A stretch of 27,017 nucleotides of DNA. It comes from Fragilaria crotonensis (lineage: Eukaryota; Bacillariophyta; Fragilariophyceae; Fragilariales; Fragilariaceae). This document shows positions 8,073 through 16,986 of this stretch, piece by piece (positions within the stretch are counted from its first letter, which is position 1; every line of letters begins with the position of its first letter). The notes beneath the pieces are model-generated. The model made no database searches and was not told the origin of the DNA. It saw nothing but the letters and a program-made list of their open reading frames with translations. The stretch covers positions 1 through 27,017 of the forward strand of contig JAKSYS010000761.1 of NCBI GenBank assembly GCA_022925895.1, read 5' to 3'. The position numbers and the translations under genes were made by a program.

Positions 8073-9887
8073 ATGGATTGCGTTGACAGCAGTGAGGAAC
8101 ATCACGCCCGAAAGCGCCAGAGTGAGGGTGAGCGCGACGTGACTAAGGTCGAGAAATTATCGCCGGTCATCAAGTACGCGGCCATCATTCTTGTCCACAT
8201 TCTCTGCCTGGTCGTCTATCTTATTCCAATTCTGACCCACAATAACGATGTTGAACCCGTCTTGGATGAAGCACACATTGTACCAACAGTAAATAGTGAT
8301 GTTGCTGGGACTTCAACGCTCGAGCAAGTGTTTACCAACGACTATTGGGGCAGAAACATGAACACGGCGTCAAGTCACAAATCCTGGCGTCCTCTTACCA
8401 TTCTGACGTTTCGATGGCTCAAGGGTCCAGGATTCTTGCATACCTTGACAACGTATCGAATTGTCAACATTTTGGCGAATGCCGCCGTGGGAGAATGTGT
8501 CTCGATCATGGCCGTTAAGATTTTCCCTCATCTCTCCGACGCGCAATCGCTTCTGCTGCGATGTTGTGTCAAACTGTTCTTTTGTCTGCATCCTACTCAC
8601 GTCGAAGTGACCGCCAATGCTGCGAACCGACCCCATTTGCTTGCCGTACTTGCTGCCGTTGTGCTGTGCGACCCTAAGCTTCATGTATTCGGTGTTGCTC
8701 TAACGCATCTCACCGGTCTGTTGTGTAGCGAAACGTTCATTTTTCAGATGCCAGCCGTTGTCATAACCTTGGTATTGATTCAGTGGAAAAATCTCACTGG
8801 CAAGGATTTCAACTCTCTGATTTCAGCATTCATATCGGTGCTGCCGAGGCTCGTACTGCTCTTTCTTCTGTCCGTTTCCTACCTCGTCATGCGATTCATG
8901 TTGGATTGGCTATCCATCCCCACGGGTCTCATCCGACCTGCTGAAAATCCTTTTTTTCCTCTTGAAGGCATGGAACGTGCAAGGAATTACGCCTACGTGC
9001 TAGTCATTCATATTTTCAAAGGGTGGAATCTCGACTTTATCGGCTTCTCACACGAATATGGTTTCGAATGCATCAGGAAACTCAAGAAATGGACCGATCC
9101 ACGATTTGGCATGGTAATCGCTACGGTCACTATTTTGGTATACGCTGCCAGAAAATGTCGTCAAAAAGGACTGGGTGCTAGTTTGCTTCTTCTCTTTCAC
9201 CTATCATGGATGGCAACTCTCTTTCCCATTAGTGGAGTTGTCAAGGTCGGAACCTTCATTGCGGACCGCATCGTAGTTGCATCAACTGTATCGGTCAGTG
9301 TTCTGGTAGGCCGATGGTTGACAGGGTGGGTCATGCCCGATGGGGCAGCAACGCCGCATCGTTTCAAGTCATGCCTGGTGTTCGGACTCTTCGCCTTGAT
9401 GTGGTTTCGGGTGCACAATCGAGCCTTGGACTGGATGGACAGCTACCCACTCCTGACGTCGTCCCTCAGGACATGTCCTCGAAGCGCCAAAAGTAACCTT
9501 GAAGTGTCAAAAGTGTACTCTGGACTTGTTTCCGAATTGTTTGATCTGAACAGGTCGCTGTCTCACTTGGAAAAGGCTGAAGAGATTGATCCCACATACT
9601 GCGATGTTCATCAGCAGTTTGCACATGTCTACATTCAACAGCAGAATCTCTTGGAATTTGAATCACGCCTGGCGAAAGCCATTTTGTGCCCCTTTAGTAT
9701 GGCAGGAGCGTCGGATATGTGGAGGCGGTATTGGCCAGTCGTATTGCAGGATCCTAATGCTGCCGCGGAAGGAAAAGCTCGAATGGACAGGTATCAGATG
9801 CTTATTGAAAGAGCCGTTGCGCGCGAGCAGCAAGAATTAGATAACGGGAAGCCGCAGTGGAGAGGAGCTTCGTTAGACGAGTTTTAG
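8073..9887 (+). CDS. TMTC-like O-mannosyltransferase (membrane GT-C fold, TPR tail)
   Basis: The 604-residue intronless gene encodes a multi-pass membrane protein of the transmembrane-and-TPR (TMTC) family. In animals these ER enzymes transfer mannose from dolichol-phosphate-mannose to cadherin-type substrates. Family signatures in order: a cytosolic N terminus, a first membrane segment at about 32-53, a luminal acidic DEAH motif (D65-E66) as in GT-C enzymes, NDYWG and SHKSWRPLT (about 89-109), HPTHVEVTANAANR (about 173-186), a DUF1736-like segment starting at ENPFFP (about 291-332), LFPISGVVKVG and FIADR (about 383-399), then one or two degenerate TPR repeats (about 476-545). It is shorter than animal TMTCs, which carry many TPRs. 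The ATG at 8073 precedes all conserved motifs. Neighbours are transposons and give no functional context. The acceptor substrate in algae is unknown. Confidence 0.88.
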   Translation: MDCVDSSEEHHARKRQSEGERDVTKVEKLSPVIKYAAIILVHILCLVVYLIPILTHNNDVEPVLDEAHIVPTVNSDVAGTSTLEQVFTNDYWGRNMNTASSHKSWRPLTILTFRWLKGPGFLHTLTTYRIVNILANAAVGECVSIMAVKIFPHLSDAQSLLLRCCVKLFFCLHPTHVEVTANAANRPHLLAVLAAVVLCDPKLHVFGVALTHLTGLLCSETFIFQMPAVVITLVLIQWKNLTGKDFNSLISAFISVLPRLVLLFLLSVSYLVMRFMLDWLSIPTGLIRPAENPFFPLEGMERARNYAYVLVIHIFKGWNLDFIGFSHEYGFECIRKLKKWTDPRFGMVIATVTILVYAARKCRQKGLGASLLLLFHLSWMATLFPISGVVKVGTFIADRIVVASTVSVSVLVGRWLTGWVMPDGAATPHRFKSCLVFGLFALMWFRVHNRALDWMDSYPLLTSSLRTCPRSAKSNLEVSKVYSGLVSELFDLNRSLSHLEKAEEIDPTYCDVHQQFAHVYIQQQNLLEFESRLAKAILCPFSMAGASDMWRRYWPVVLQDPNAAAEGKARMDRYQMLIERAVAREQQELDNGKPQWRGASLDEF

Positions 9888-10864
9888 TGCCTCGTCATTT
9901 TGAAGGAACAAGTTGCTTCTTGATTTCACAAAACGGCAATTCTTCTAAACTCTTGTAGTAACGCGGAAATGAACCTCTCGGAGGATTTTCTTGCTACACG
10001 GATAAAGTGAAGCCATCGCCTGCAGTGGTTGCACGACAACCAGATGGATATGTTTCGAGTACGGTAGTCTCGCCTATCGGTAAATGTTTTATAGGTGTTG
10101 CTTCCGTCAAACTCATGATACCTTGTGGTACCGCATGTTATATGTTTTCGTGATACAACCACAAACACTGGAGTCTGGCAGAACTCAATGCAACTTCTCT
10201 ACTAGGCGATAAGATTGACAACGATGAAATAGATTACAAATACATTGATGTTTTCCTAGTGATTGGGTTTGGAAGAAGGATGCCTTTGTTCATCGACGTA
10301 ACCTTGAACTTGTCAATCTGTAGCAAAACGATTTGTCGTCGCGTTTGGACGCCTGGATGAAAGCGCGTCCGCGAGTTCTCCAGACTCGGAAGTAGTGGAT
10401 ACGCGATTGTTGGCTTGAACAAGCCGGCATACTAAAGAATCATATATGAGAATGAGTTGCGAATGGACATCACCTGGGTTCTATGCATACCTCGCCAAGG
10501 AGCATCCATGCGAATGGGATGCGTATGGACGTCCCCTGGGTTCTCGTCTACCTCGCCAGGGAACAATAGTGTTCGGCTTTTGGTACCAGGTAACAATAAA
10601 GTGGATGTACAGTACGACTTCGTCTCCATAACGACAATAACGGCATCAGATTTCTTCATCGTACTTGGCGTACACTCAATGTAGTACTAGTACTGGAGTT
10701 TCATAGACTGTTGACTCTTTGTACTCCCAGTCGCCGAGTGTGACATGTGACATGTCGTACTCAGACAAATGCGTATGCATACAGTTGATAAATGTTGCCG
10801 TCGCACATATGCGTATCTACGAGACCTTGATATTTACGAGAACACAGGATGTTACGATGCATAA
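9888..10864. other. Intergenic stretch without recognisable genes
   Basis: Only short shadow frames occur. The one structured item is the 62-bp duplication at 10450-10573. The remainder shows short GTAC/CTAG palindromes but no gene-like sequence. Confidence 0.6.
10450..10573 (+). repeat. Tandem duplication, 2 x 62 bp
   Basis: GAATGAGTTGCG at 10450 and GAATGGGATGCG at 10512 start two diverged copies sharing ATGGAC, CCTGGGTTCT and ACCTCGCCA(A/G)G at the same spacing. No open reading frame of significance depends on it. Confidence 0.8.
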
Positions 10865-10966
10865 GAGCATCCTCACCGCTGGAGCTAAATCTGAGATATG
10901 ACCCGATAGGACCATTTGCGTCGACAATTTTGTCCAAAATGCATGGCACCGCTTGGGCTCGATACC

Positions 10967-11051
10967 TCAGATTTCGCGCCCGAAGGGCGCGAAATCTGAA
11001 TTGGGGCGCCAGAATTCAGCAAAATCGATGAATTCTGGCGCCGGCGCCAGA
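10967..11051. repeat. Cluster of three perfect hairpins/palindromes
   Basis: First hairpin: 15-bp arms TCAGATTTCGCGCCC (10967-10981) and 10985-10999 around a 3-nt GAA loop. Second hairpin: 14-bp arms GGCGCCAGAATTCA (11005-11018) and 11029-11042 around a 10-nt loop. Third: an 18-bp perfect palindrome TCTGGCGCCGGCGCCAGA at 11034-11051 that shares bases with the second. All are inside the Harbinger-type MITE. Confidence 0.9.
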
Positions 11052-11206
11052 TTCTCGCGCCCCCTCGTTTTGTCCTATTTGACCCATTCGAATAAAACAT
11101 TAACCAATAGAATTTTATCACGGATGCCGATGCACACCGTGACTCATGTCAGTTTGTCTGTCATCTGAATGGAAAAATTGACATCATCTCGGAAGAGGAT
11201 GATGAC

Positions 11207-11527
11207 CAGAGACGGGAATTTCTGAAAACATCAAACCCATGGGTACCCACGTAAAGCTACGCTCACGGAAGTACCAGCCCAAACCCACCCAGAACCCATA
11301 CGATCTACCAAGACCAACCCAAACCCACCCAAACCCAGTAGCCAGTCCTGGAGTACATGGTTCTACTACTACCGGTAGCAAACATCTACTGTCATTTTTT
11401 GCTATGATTTGCCGGCCCACCCAGACCCACCCATGAAATCCTGAGCTCACCCAAAACCCACCCTTAACCCAATGGGTTTGGGTGGGCCGTGGGTTTGGGT
11501 GGGCTGGGTTTGAAATTCCCGTCTCTG
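11207..11527. mobile_element. hAT-type MITE, 8-bp target duplication
   Basis: Perfect 16-bp inverted repeats CAGAGACGGGAATTTC (11207-11222 and complement 11512-11527) are flanked by ATGATGAC at 11199-11206 and 11528-11535. The 8-bp duplication fits the hAT consensus nTnnnnAn, and the CAGAG tip fits hAT TIRs. The 321-bp element has no coding capacity. Its interior is filled with CCCAAACCCACCC-type runs that could serve as subterminal transposase-binding repeats, as subterminal motifs do in plant Ac. It is inserted in the Harbinger-type MITE and is therefore younger than it. Confidence 0.93.
11278..11508. repeat. G-tract/C-tract subterminal repeats of the hAT MITE (G4-prone)
   Basis: Regular CCC tracts occur at 11278-11297, 11318-11336 and 11416-11432. 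Seven GGG tracts occur at 11474-11508 on the plus strand. Loops are 1-4 nt, so each block fits the G3+N1-7 quadruplex rule, on the minus strand at the left and on the plus strand at the right. The long frames crossing this region are products of the repeats and are not genes. Confidence 0.85.
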
Positions 11528-12036
11528 ATGATGACACCATGGAAACAATGACGAGATCCGGCACAAGCAGATTTCTTCTGGTACCAGTAGTACAGGTACA
11601 GTACTCTACTAGGGTTTCTACTAGTCGAATAACACCCAACAAGAGGTGCTTTGCCGGTTTTTTCTCGCCTGTCCTCTTCCATGATTTTGTAGAATTTCTT
11701 GATGCCACTACCGGTACTGGTAGTACTACTTACTCCATGTAAAGGTAGTGCATACAACGCAAGTTCCACATTCCATTACCACCGCGTCATACAGAAAAAG
11801 CAGTCTAATTTACAGAGTGCGTGTCAGATTTTAATCCTGCTGCTCGAAAAAATTATGAAAGCGGTGCGAGAGAAAGATACCACAAATATGTCCAAAATAG
11901 GTTTCTAAAGGCGCGAGACCAATTTGTCCGATTCAGATTTAGCTCCAGCGGTGAGGATGCTCTAAGGAGCGTATGTATGTCATCCATTTCCTCCACAGTC
12001 CACAGCACAAATTTAGTCGTACATTATATAGAATTA

Positions 12037-12225
12037 GGCCGATGCTTACAGGCAAACTGAAAACAAAACAAAGCAAACGGGATTGATTGTTTTCCGTTTG
12101 TTTTGTCAAATACCACAGCTTACAGGGGTACAAAACAAATGAAATCGTGTGTCATGGTTTGTAAATTCTGGTTCGTTCAAGATCCTGAACAAACGGGGGA
12201 GCGCCGTTTGTTAAAGTAACCCGGC
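12037..12225 (+). repeat. Left subterminal region with repeated CAAAC/GTTTG motifs
   Basis: After the TIR come ACAAAACAAA, CAAACGGG, CCGTTTGTTTTG, ACAAAACAAA, GGTTTGTAAA, ACAAACGGGG and CCGTTTGTTA. Related motifs recur at the right end (16390-16490: CGTTTGTTTGG, ACAAACCGTCGG, GGTTTGTTTTGTAAA). Shared subterminal motifs of this kind commonly bind the transposition complex; binding here is inferred. Confidence 0.6.
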
Positions 12226-12363
12226 GTGCATTTTTACAAAACAGAAGCAAAACATGCTGTGAACGTCGAGATCGCCACTCGCCACACGAGTTTAACATGT
12301 ATGTATCATAAAACCACGACATTCTCAATACATCAGACAAGTCGATCCAATTGTAGCGTCGTC

Positions 12364-14187
12364 ATGGGTGTTGCTAGTTCGAAGGTCTTCGTTAATCGGA
12401 TGCTCAGAAATGGGTTGGACGAAACAAATGATCCTGTGTGTGCAGGTAGCCACTACAACAGGACGAGATTGGATACCGTCAACTGGGTTGAAGAATCATT
12501 TCATCATCAACAGGTGGATGATTATGAGGACGATACAACGACAAATCTTCTCTTGAGTTTGCTTGCGCATCATTCCAATCTACGTAAGAAGAAGCAATTG
12601 TTACAACGAAAAGTGGCTGCGCTGAGAAGACGCCGGGCACGTGTAACACTGCCCGAGAAAAAGAGACGTATAGCACGTCGAAGGTTCTTCGTTGATCCAA
12701 TCTCAGGCGTGCGTCGCCCTATGACACCAACACTAAGCAATTGGTGGGTGGTGTACATCCAAGACCCAAACCCAGAATGCCGTCACTGGTCGAAGTCGTT
12801 CCGACAAAGGTTTCGGTTGCCTTATGACGAATTCCTGAAACTTTTAAGTATGATGCAGGACGACAGCAGTAATGATGTTTATTTTCGACGTTGGAAGACG
12901 GCTGTATCCTCCTTACAACTTGGAGAGGATCAAGAAAGCAATCCATGTCCTTCCGTAGCTCCGCCAAGGAAGGTCTCTCCTATGGAACTGTTATTGTTAG
13001 GAAGCTTACGCTATCTTGGCAGAGGGTGGACGTTCGACGACCTCGAAGAATCTACGTACATTAGTCGAGATGATGTCCATCGATGTTTTTTCCACCAGTT
13101 CTGTGCATGGGGTGCAAAGGTGTTGTATCCTATGTACGTTCAATTGCCAAAGACTCTGCAGGACTTGAGAGCTTGCGAGAAAGAGTACAGTGATGCAGGG
13201 TTCCCTGGGTGTGTTGGCAGTACGGATGCTACGCACATACCCCTTGAAAAGGTTTCGTTTGGACTCAGGCAGGGGCACCTTGGATACAAAATGTCTTCTA
13301 CCTCCCGGACCTACAATTTGACTGTGAACCATCGTCGGCAGATACTTCACTCTACAACCGGTCACCCCGGAAGGTGGAATGACAAGACTTTGGTTCGTTT
13401 TGATTCGTTTATGGCAGAATTGCGAAACGGTGCATTGAACGAAACAATGTCATTTGAATTGAGAAACAATCCTATTCAAAGTGGTGCACAAGAACAGGAG
13501 GAACCGGTGGCGGCAGCAACAGAAACAACAAGAACCATTAAAGGTGCTTACGTGATTGTCGACAACGGGTATTTGAATTGGTCGTCGACCGTGCCCCCAA
13601 TTAAGCATTCGTGCAATCGTTCTGAGATTCGGTTTTCTCAATGGCTTGAGTCCTTGCGGAAGGACGTAGAGTGTACCTTCGGCATTCTGAAAGGACGATG
13701 GAGGGTGCTGAAAAGCGGGATTCGAGTGCATAACACCGTGGCTGCTGACAACATATGGCTTACCTGCTGTGCTTTACACAATTTACTATTAGACGTTGAT
13801 GGTCTGAGTGTTGGCTGGGAAAATGGTGTGCCTTCTCACTGGGAAGGGGAACGCGGACAGTTTGAAGATGATGAAATTCCGGAGGCAATTCGAAGATTGA
13901 TTTCTCCGGATGAGGTCAGAACATACGATCAAAGTAGCTGTGGGTACAATCCAGCAGCACGTACTGCCCCAGCTGCTGTCAGTGACGACAAGAACGATGA
14001 CGGACAGTGTTATATTCAAAGTCAAAGGATCATAACAGAAGGTGAAGAAGTTGCAGTGAACGAGTTGACCCTGTCTCAATTTCGGGCGATGCTCATAGAA
14101 CACTTCAATATTTGTTTCCACGAGCACAAAATCAAATGGCCAAAAAGACTTGCAACAAAGACGCCTCCCCGACATGTTCCAAATTGA
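12364..14187 (+). CDS. PIF/Harbinger DDE transposase, apparently intact
   Basis: The 607-residue protein starts at ATG 12364. An upstream ATG at 12301 is possible but precedes nothing conserved. The N terminus is basic (KKKQLLQRKVAALRRRRAR region). The DDE_4/IS5-like catalytic core shows Asp288 in GSTDATHIPL, Asp400 in VIVDNGY and Glu436 in RKDVECTFG, with 35 residues between the last two. The Glu is followed by GILKGRWRVLKSG, matching the family's LKGR signature. The enzyme would cut and join the element's ends at TTA targets, usually with a partner protein that brings it to DNA and the nucleus. No stop or frameshift is seen. The N terminus MGVASS fits an N-myristoylation pattern, probably by chance. 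It is convergent with the accessory gene, stop to stop 118 bp apart. Confidence 0.93.
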   Translation: MGVASSKVFVNRMLRNGLDETNDPVCAGSHYNRTRLDTVNWVEESFHHQQVDDYEDDTTTNLLLSLLAHHSNLRKKKQLLQRKVAALRRRRARVTLPEKKRRIARRRFFVDPISGVRRPMTPTLSNWWVVYIQDPNPECRHWSKSFRQRFRLPYDEFLKLLSMMQDDSSNDVYFRRWKTAVSSLQLGEDQESNPCPSVAPPRKVSPMELLLLGSLRYLGRGWTFDDLEESTYISRDDVHRCFFHQFCAWGAKVLYPMYVQLPKTLQDLRACEKEYSDAGFPGCVGSTDATHIPLEKVSFGLRQGHLGYKMSSTSRTYNLTVNHRRQILHSTTGHPGRWNDKTLVRFDSFMAELRNGALNETMSFELRNNPIQSGAQEQEEPVAAATETTRTIKGAYVIVDNGYLNWSSTVPPIKHSCNRSEIRFSQWLESLRKDVECTFGILKGRWRVLKSGIRVHNTVAADNIWLTCCALHNLLLDVDGLSVGWENGVPSHWEGERGQFEDDEIPEAIRRLISPDEVRTYDQSSCGYNPAARTAPAAVSDDKNDDGQCYIQSQRIITEGEEVAVNELTLSQFRAMLIEHFNICFHEHKIKWPKRLATKTPPRHVPN

Positions 14188-14305
14188 AGAGTGTATGGCA
14201 TTTGCGGTAGTACTAGACTACTCTTTTTATTACTAGTACTAGAATATACTAGAATGTGAGCGACGTCGTTGCAAGATGCTGTATACGTGGTAACGTCGTT
14301 GACGC

Positions 14306-16297
14306 TCAAATGATCTCGTTGTCAGATTCATAGTTTCCTTCACGAATTGTTTTCTGATTAGTCAAACTTTCATTGTCAAAACATTCTGCACACCACCAAA
14401 TCATTTCCAGTCCGCGTTGGGTATAACAGCATAAATCGCAGACGTATCTTCGGCATCGACGACACTTGTGCGTTGTCGGCGTTATCGAACATTCAATGCA
14501 CACTAGCACCTCTTGAGATGCAATTGACAACATTGCTTCTGCTGGCGACTTTGTTGGAGATGCAAATGATACAAGTCCAGAAGGAGGGACTGTGTGCTGT
14601 CGGACAGGGGTAGTTGTCAACACATTGTCTACACTGCCGTCTTCTCGTACGAGGTCTTGTTTTTCCACGACAGCAAATGAGGATCGCTGATGACTGCTGA
14701 CAGATGCAGCTGCAGCACCAGCAGCAGCTCGGTTGGCAGCTCTTTCAGATATGACTTTCAACTGACGATCTGCCTCTTGGTTTTGGAGGACACTCAAGTA
14801 CTCTTCATGCTCGCGCAACGTTGCCTCAAGAGCATCCATCTTTTCCATTAAGCTATCGGCATGAAGACTTCCCTCCTTTGCATGGTAAAACCGCCTGGAA
14901 GCACTCTCCACTTGACCCTTCAGTGACGAGATCTCATCTCGCACACGAAGACAAGACAGCATAGAATGCTTCTGTCGTGCCTTCTCAAGTGACTCTGAAT
15001 CCAAATAGTCCAATGCCTGCTTCAGGATTCCGTCATCCTCTGCGCAAACAAAGGATGTAGCTGCAGTATCGTCATCAGCACCGCCATATGAAGTAGTTGC
15101 TTCCTCGTTGTCATCGTTAGTAGGCAAACCCCGCTTCTGTTTCTTAGTACCCCGCCGGTTATCGACAGGAATGCCAGCATCCGAACGTAGTGCAGCGGCC
15201 GCTTTGAGGGCGCTTCGCGAACCAGTTTTCCTTCCAAAACTGGTACCAACCTTGCTTTCCGTAAACGACATTGATTTCATATCCTCATCATTCTCGATGG
15301 GAATATGGCCCCAGAGACAAAGCTATGAAACCTTTGAAAACTTTCCATCAGGCTCCTCGTCCGCATTGTCTGCTCCCGCAAATTCCTTGTTGCCAGGTTC
15401 ATTGTTACTAGCTGTGCTGGTTGCAACGACCAGCAATTCAGGAGCAGCATCAGGAGAGTTCTCAGCCATGGTCGTGTCAACAACAGGACTTCTTGCAATC
15501 ATGCCGGCCTCCTCAGTAGCGACAACCACAACGGGACTTGCAATCATGCCCACCTTCTCAGTAGCCACGACCTTTTTCATTTCTGCAATGCACCACCTAA
15601 TGTAGTCGTCCCAATTTGTCCCAGAAGGGAAGTTGCCATCCTTGTACGGTGAGTTTGATGCAGTGACAATGGCCATCATCTTTTTACAGCTACGAAGAAC
15701 CTCCTTTGCTGCCCGTAGCAACGTCCTCCCTGTAACATGGGTTACAGTAGCTCCAACTGTCTTTCCAATGAGCAGCGACCTCTCGATTGATCCCTTGCCG
15801 ACAAAAATGTTCACTTCGTTTCCCCGTTGGTGCAATATTGGGAGCAGTGTTAGTAACATCGCTGGTGGCGTGTTGGGTGATACTCCTGGTTGAATCTCAA
15901 CAGAAGATGTCGTATACACACCATGGAACTTATTGAGTCCATGAAGAAATTGGTCGACATAGCACAGAAAGTCTGGGTTATCATCGCTGTTGCCAAAGAA
16001 AAGATCTGCAATTTTCGTCCCTTGTTGTGTTTCCGTCATGGAAGTAGCACCACAAAGGAGCGCTGGCGAATCATAGCACGCATACGCAATCGCTGCCTGG
16101 AACTCTGTAAGCAGTGGCGCTCGAACGTTGGACTTGTTAGTCTTTGACGTGTACACCCTTTTCTTCTTCCCTGATTCAGGTACCACCATGGTTAAAAAAG
16201 GAGGCTCGTGCTTGAAATTGCCATACAATCAACGAGAAAGCCTTCTTGCTGGTGCCACAGCAATCATGTCGGAGGGGAGTTCATACAAGGCTTTCAT
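14306..16297 (-). pseudogene. Harbinger accessory protein gene (coiled coil plus zinc finger), two nonsense codons
   Basis: A single minus-strand frame runs from ATG 16297-16295 to the stop at 14306-14308. It is broken only by TGA at 16231-16229 and TAG at 15325-15323, in total about 663 codons. Coding character continues across both breaks. The middle of the protein contains a short tandem repeat (VATEKVGMIASPVV / VATEEAGMIARSPVV). The C-terminal half has a Glu/Lys/Leu-rich coiled coil ending in an Ala-rich run. The C terminus has a cysteine-rich finger of spacing CxxC-x8-CxxC-x4-CxxC and a final CxxC. Harbinger elements normally pair the transposase with a Myb/SANT or trihelix protein, but I see no clear Myb signature. 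Both stops are one C-to-T step from CGA or CAG. This copy is probably non-functional, or the breaks mark introns I could not define. Confidence 0.7.
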
Positions 16298-16384
16298 TCT
16301 TCTGTTGTTGTACTGTTTCCACGTGAATCTACGACGTTGACATCTTTGGAGGGAATTTATGCATGGTCTCCATGATCGTATATA

Positions 16385-16505
16385 CTATATGGCGTCGTTT
16401 GTTTGGTTAATCGGCTCGTCCGTAAGGCATGGCTTTTACAAACCGTCGGGAAAATTTCGACGTATGGTTTGTTTTGTAAATCGTCAAATCCCGTAAGCAC
16501 CGGCC
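16385..16505 (-). repeat. Right subterminal region and TIR of the Harbinger element
   Basis: It holds CGTTTGTTTGG, ACAAACCGTCGG and GGTTTGTTTTGTAAA motifs that echo the left subterminal region. It ends in CCGTAAGCACCGGCC, which is followed by the TTA duplication. Confidence 0.75.
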
Positions 16506-16508
16506 TTA

Positions 16509-16986
16509 GCTTAACAGACGTCATGGGCACGACGTCTGAAAATTATCGCCATCTCTGAAAGTCATTACGAACATTCCTCACCTACCATCCTTTAGGCCTT
16601 TCCATGTAGTCATCGAACTTCGAAGAATTCCACGACTATTTATTGCTCAGATTCAACGGCCGATCCGCACAAGTCTTCCGAACACTCTATACAAACAAGG
16701 TACTTGTACGACTACTGTAAAACAAGAGACATTTTTGTTCCATCCGGCATTTCCACAAATCTTCATTCGCGAGAGTTTTTCTCATCCGCACTCCTATTCG
16801 TAACAAATCCACGTAGACGGGTCGTACATACATGTCTCTGGGGCGACAGGAGCCGTTTTGTAATCTCCGAAAAATGCACCGTCACCCTTGATACTTCTTG
16901 GGTGTGTGCGTGTGTTATAAAATTGCATAGACAGCACGCGTAGTTCGGCCGTTGTAAAAACCAACTCTCCCTCTCTCTCTGTCATC
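16509..16986 (+). promoter_or_regulatory. Upstream region of the 295-aa gene, with candidate TATA box
   Basis: A TATAAAA box at 16916-16922 lies about 65 bp before the start codon. A pyrimidine tract (CTCTCCCTCTCTCTCTGTC) ends just before the ATG. Near the transposon edge, CAGACGTC (16515-16522) and GACGTCTG (16531-16538) form an 8-bp inverted repeat with ACGTC cores. No gene is seen in the stretch. Confidence 0.5.

Larger units (their letters stand above)
10865..11962. mobile_element. Non-autonomous PIF/Harbinger-type element, TAA duplication
   Basis: A perfect 30-bp inverted repeat beginning GAGCATCCTCACCG bounds the element (left 10865-10894, right 11933-11962). It is flanked by TAA at 10862-10864 and 11963-11965. 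The 3-bp TAA/TTA duplication and a GAGCATC-type tip are characteristic of PIF/Harbinger elements and their MITEs. It encodes no transposase. Its interior holds a hairpin cluster (10967-11051) and a later hAT-type insertion (11207-11527). Without that insertion and its 8-bp duplication the element is 769 bp. Its TIRs differ from those of the autonomous Harbinger element 71 bp downstream, so that element is probably not its source. Confidence 0.9.
12037..16505. mobile_element. Two-gene PIF/Harbinger transposon, TTA duplication
   Basis: The left tip GGCCGATGCTTACAGG (12037 on) is mirrored at the right end (GGCCGGTGCTTACGGG read inward from 16505), 14 of 16 bases matching. Both ends are flanked by TTA (12034-12036 and 16506-16508), the classic Harbinger duplication. 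The 4,469-bp element carries a DDE_4-type transposase on plus (12364-14187) and a convergent accessory gene on minus (14306-16297). This matches the two-gene layout of Harbinger elements, although the partner here does not look like the usual Myb/SANT protein. The TIRs are imperfect, so the copy is not extremely recent. Confidence 0.92.

Noticed and set aside
11278-11470. AACCC-type runs as telomere-like repeats
   Set aside because: Unit length and order are irregular, both strand orientations occur, and the runs sit inside a 321-bp element with TIRs and an 8-bp duplication.
11184-11708. 174-codon minus-strand frame rich in Gly/Trp/Val
   Set aside because: Its sequence is generated by the CCCAAACCCACCC repeats of the hAT MITE and crosses both of its ends.
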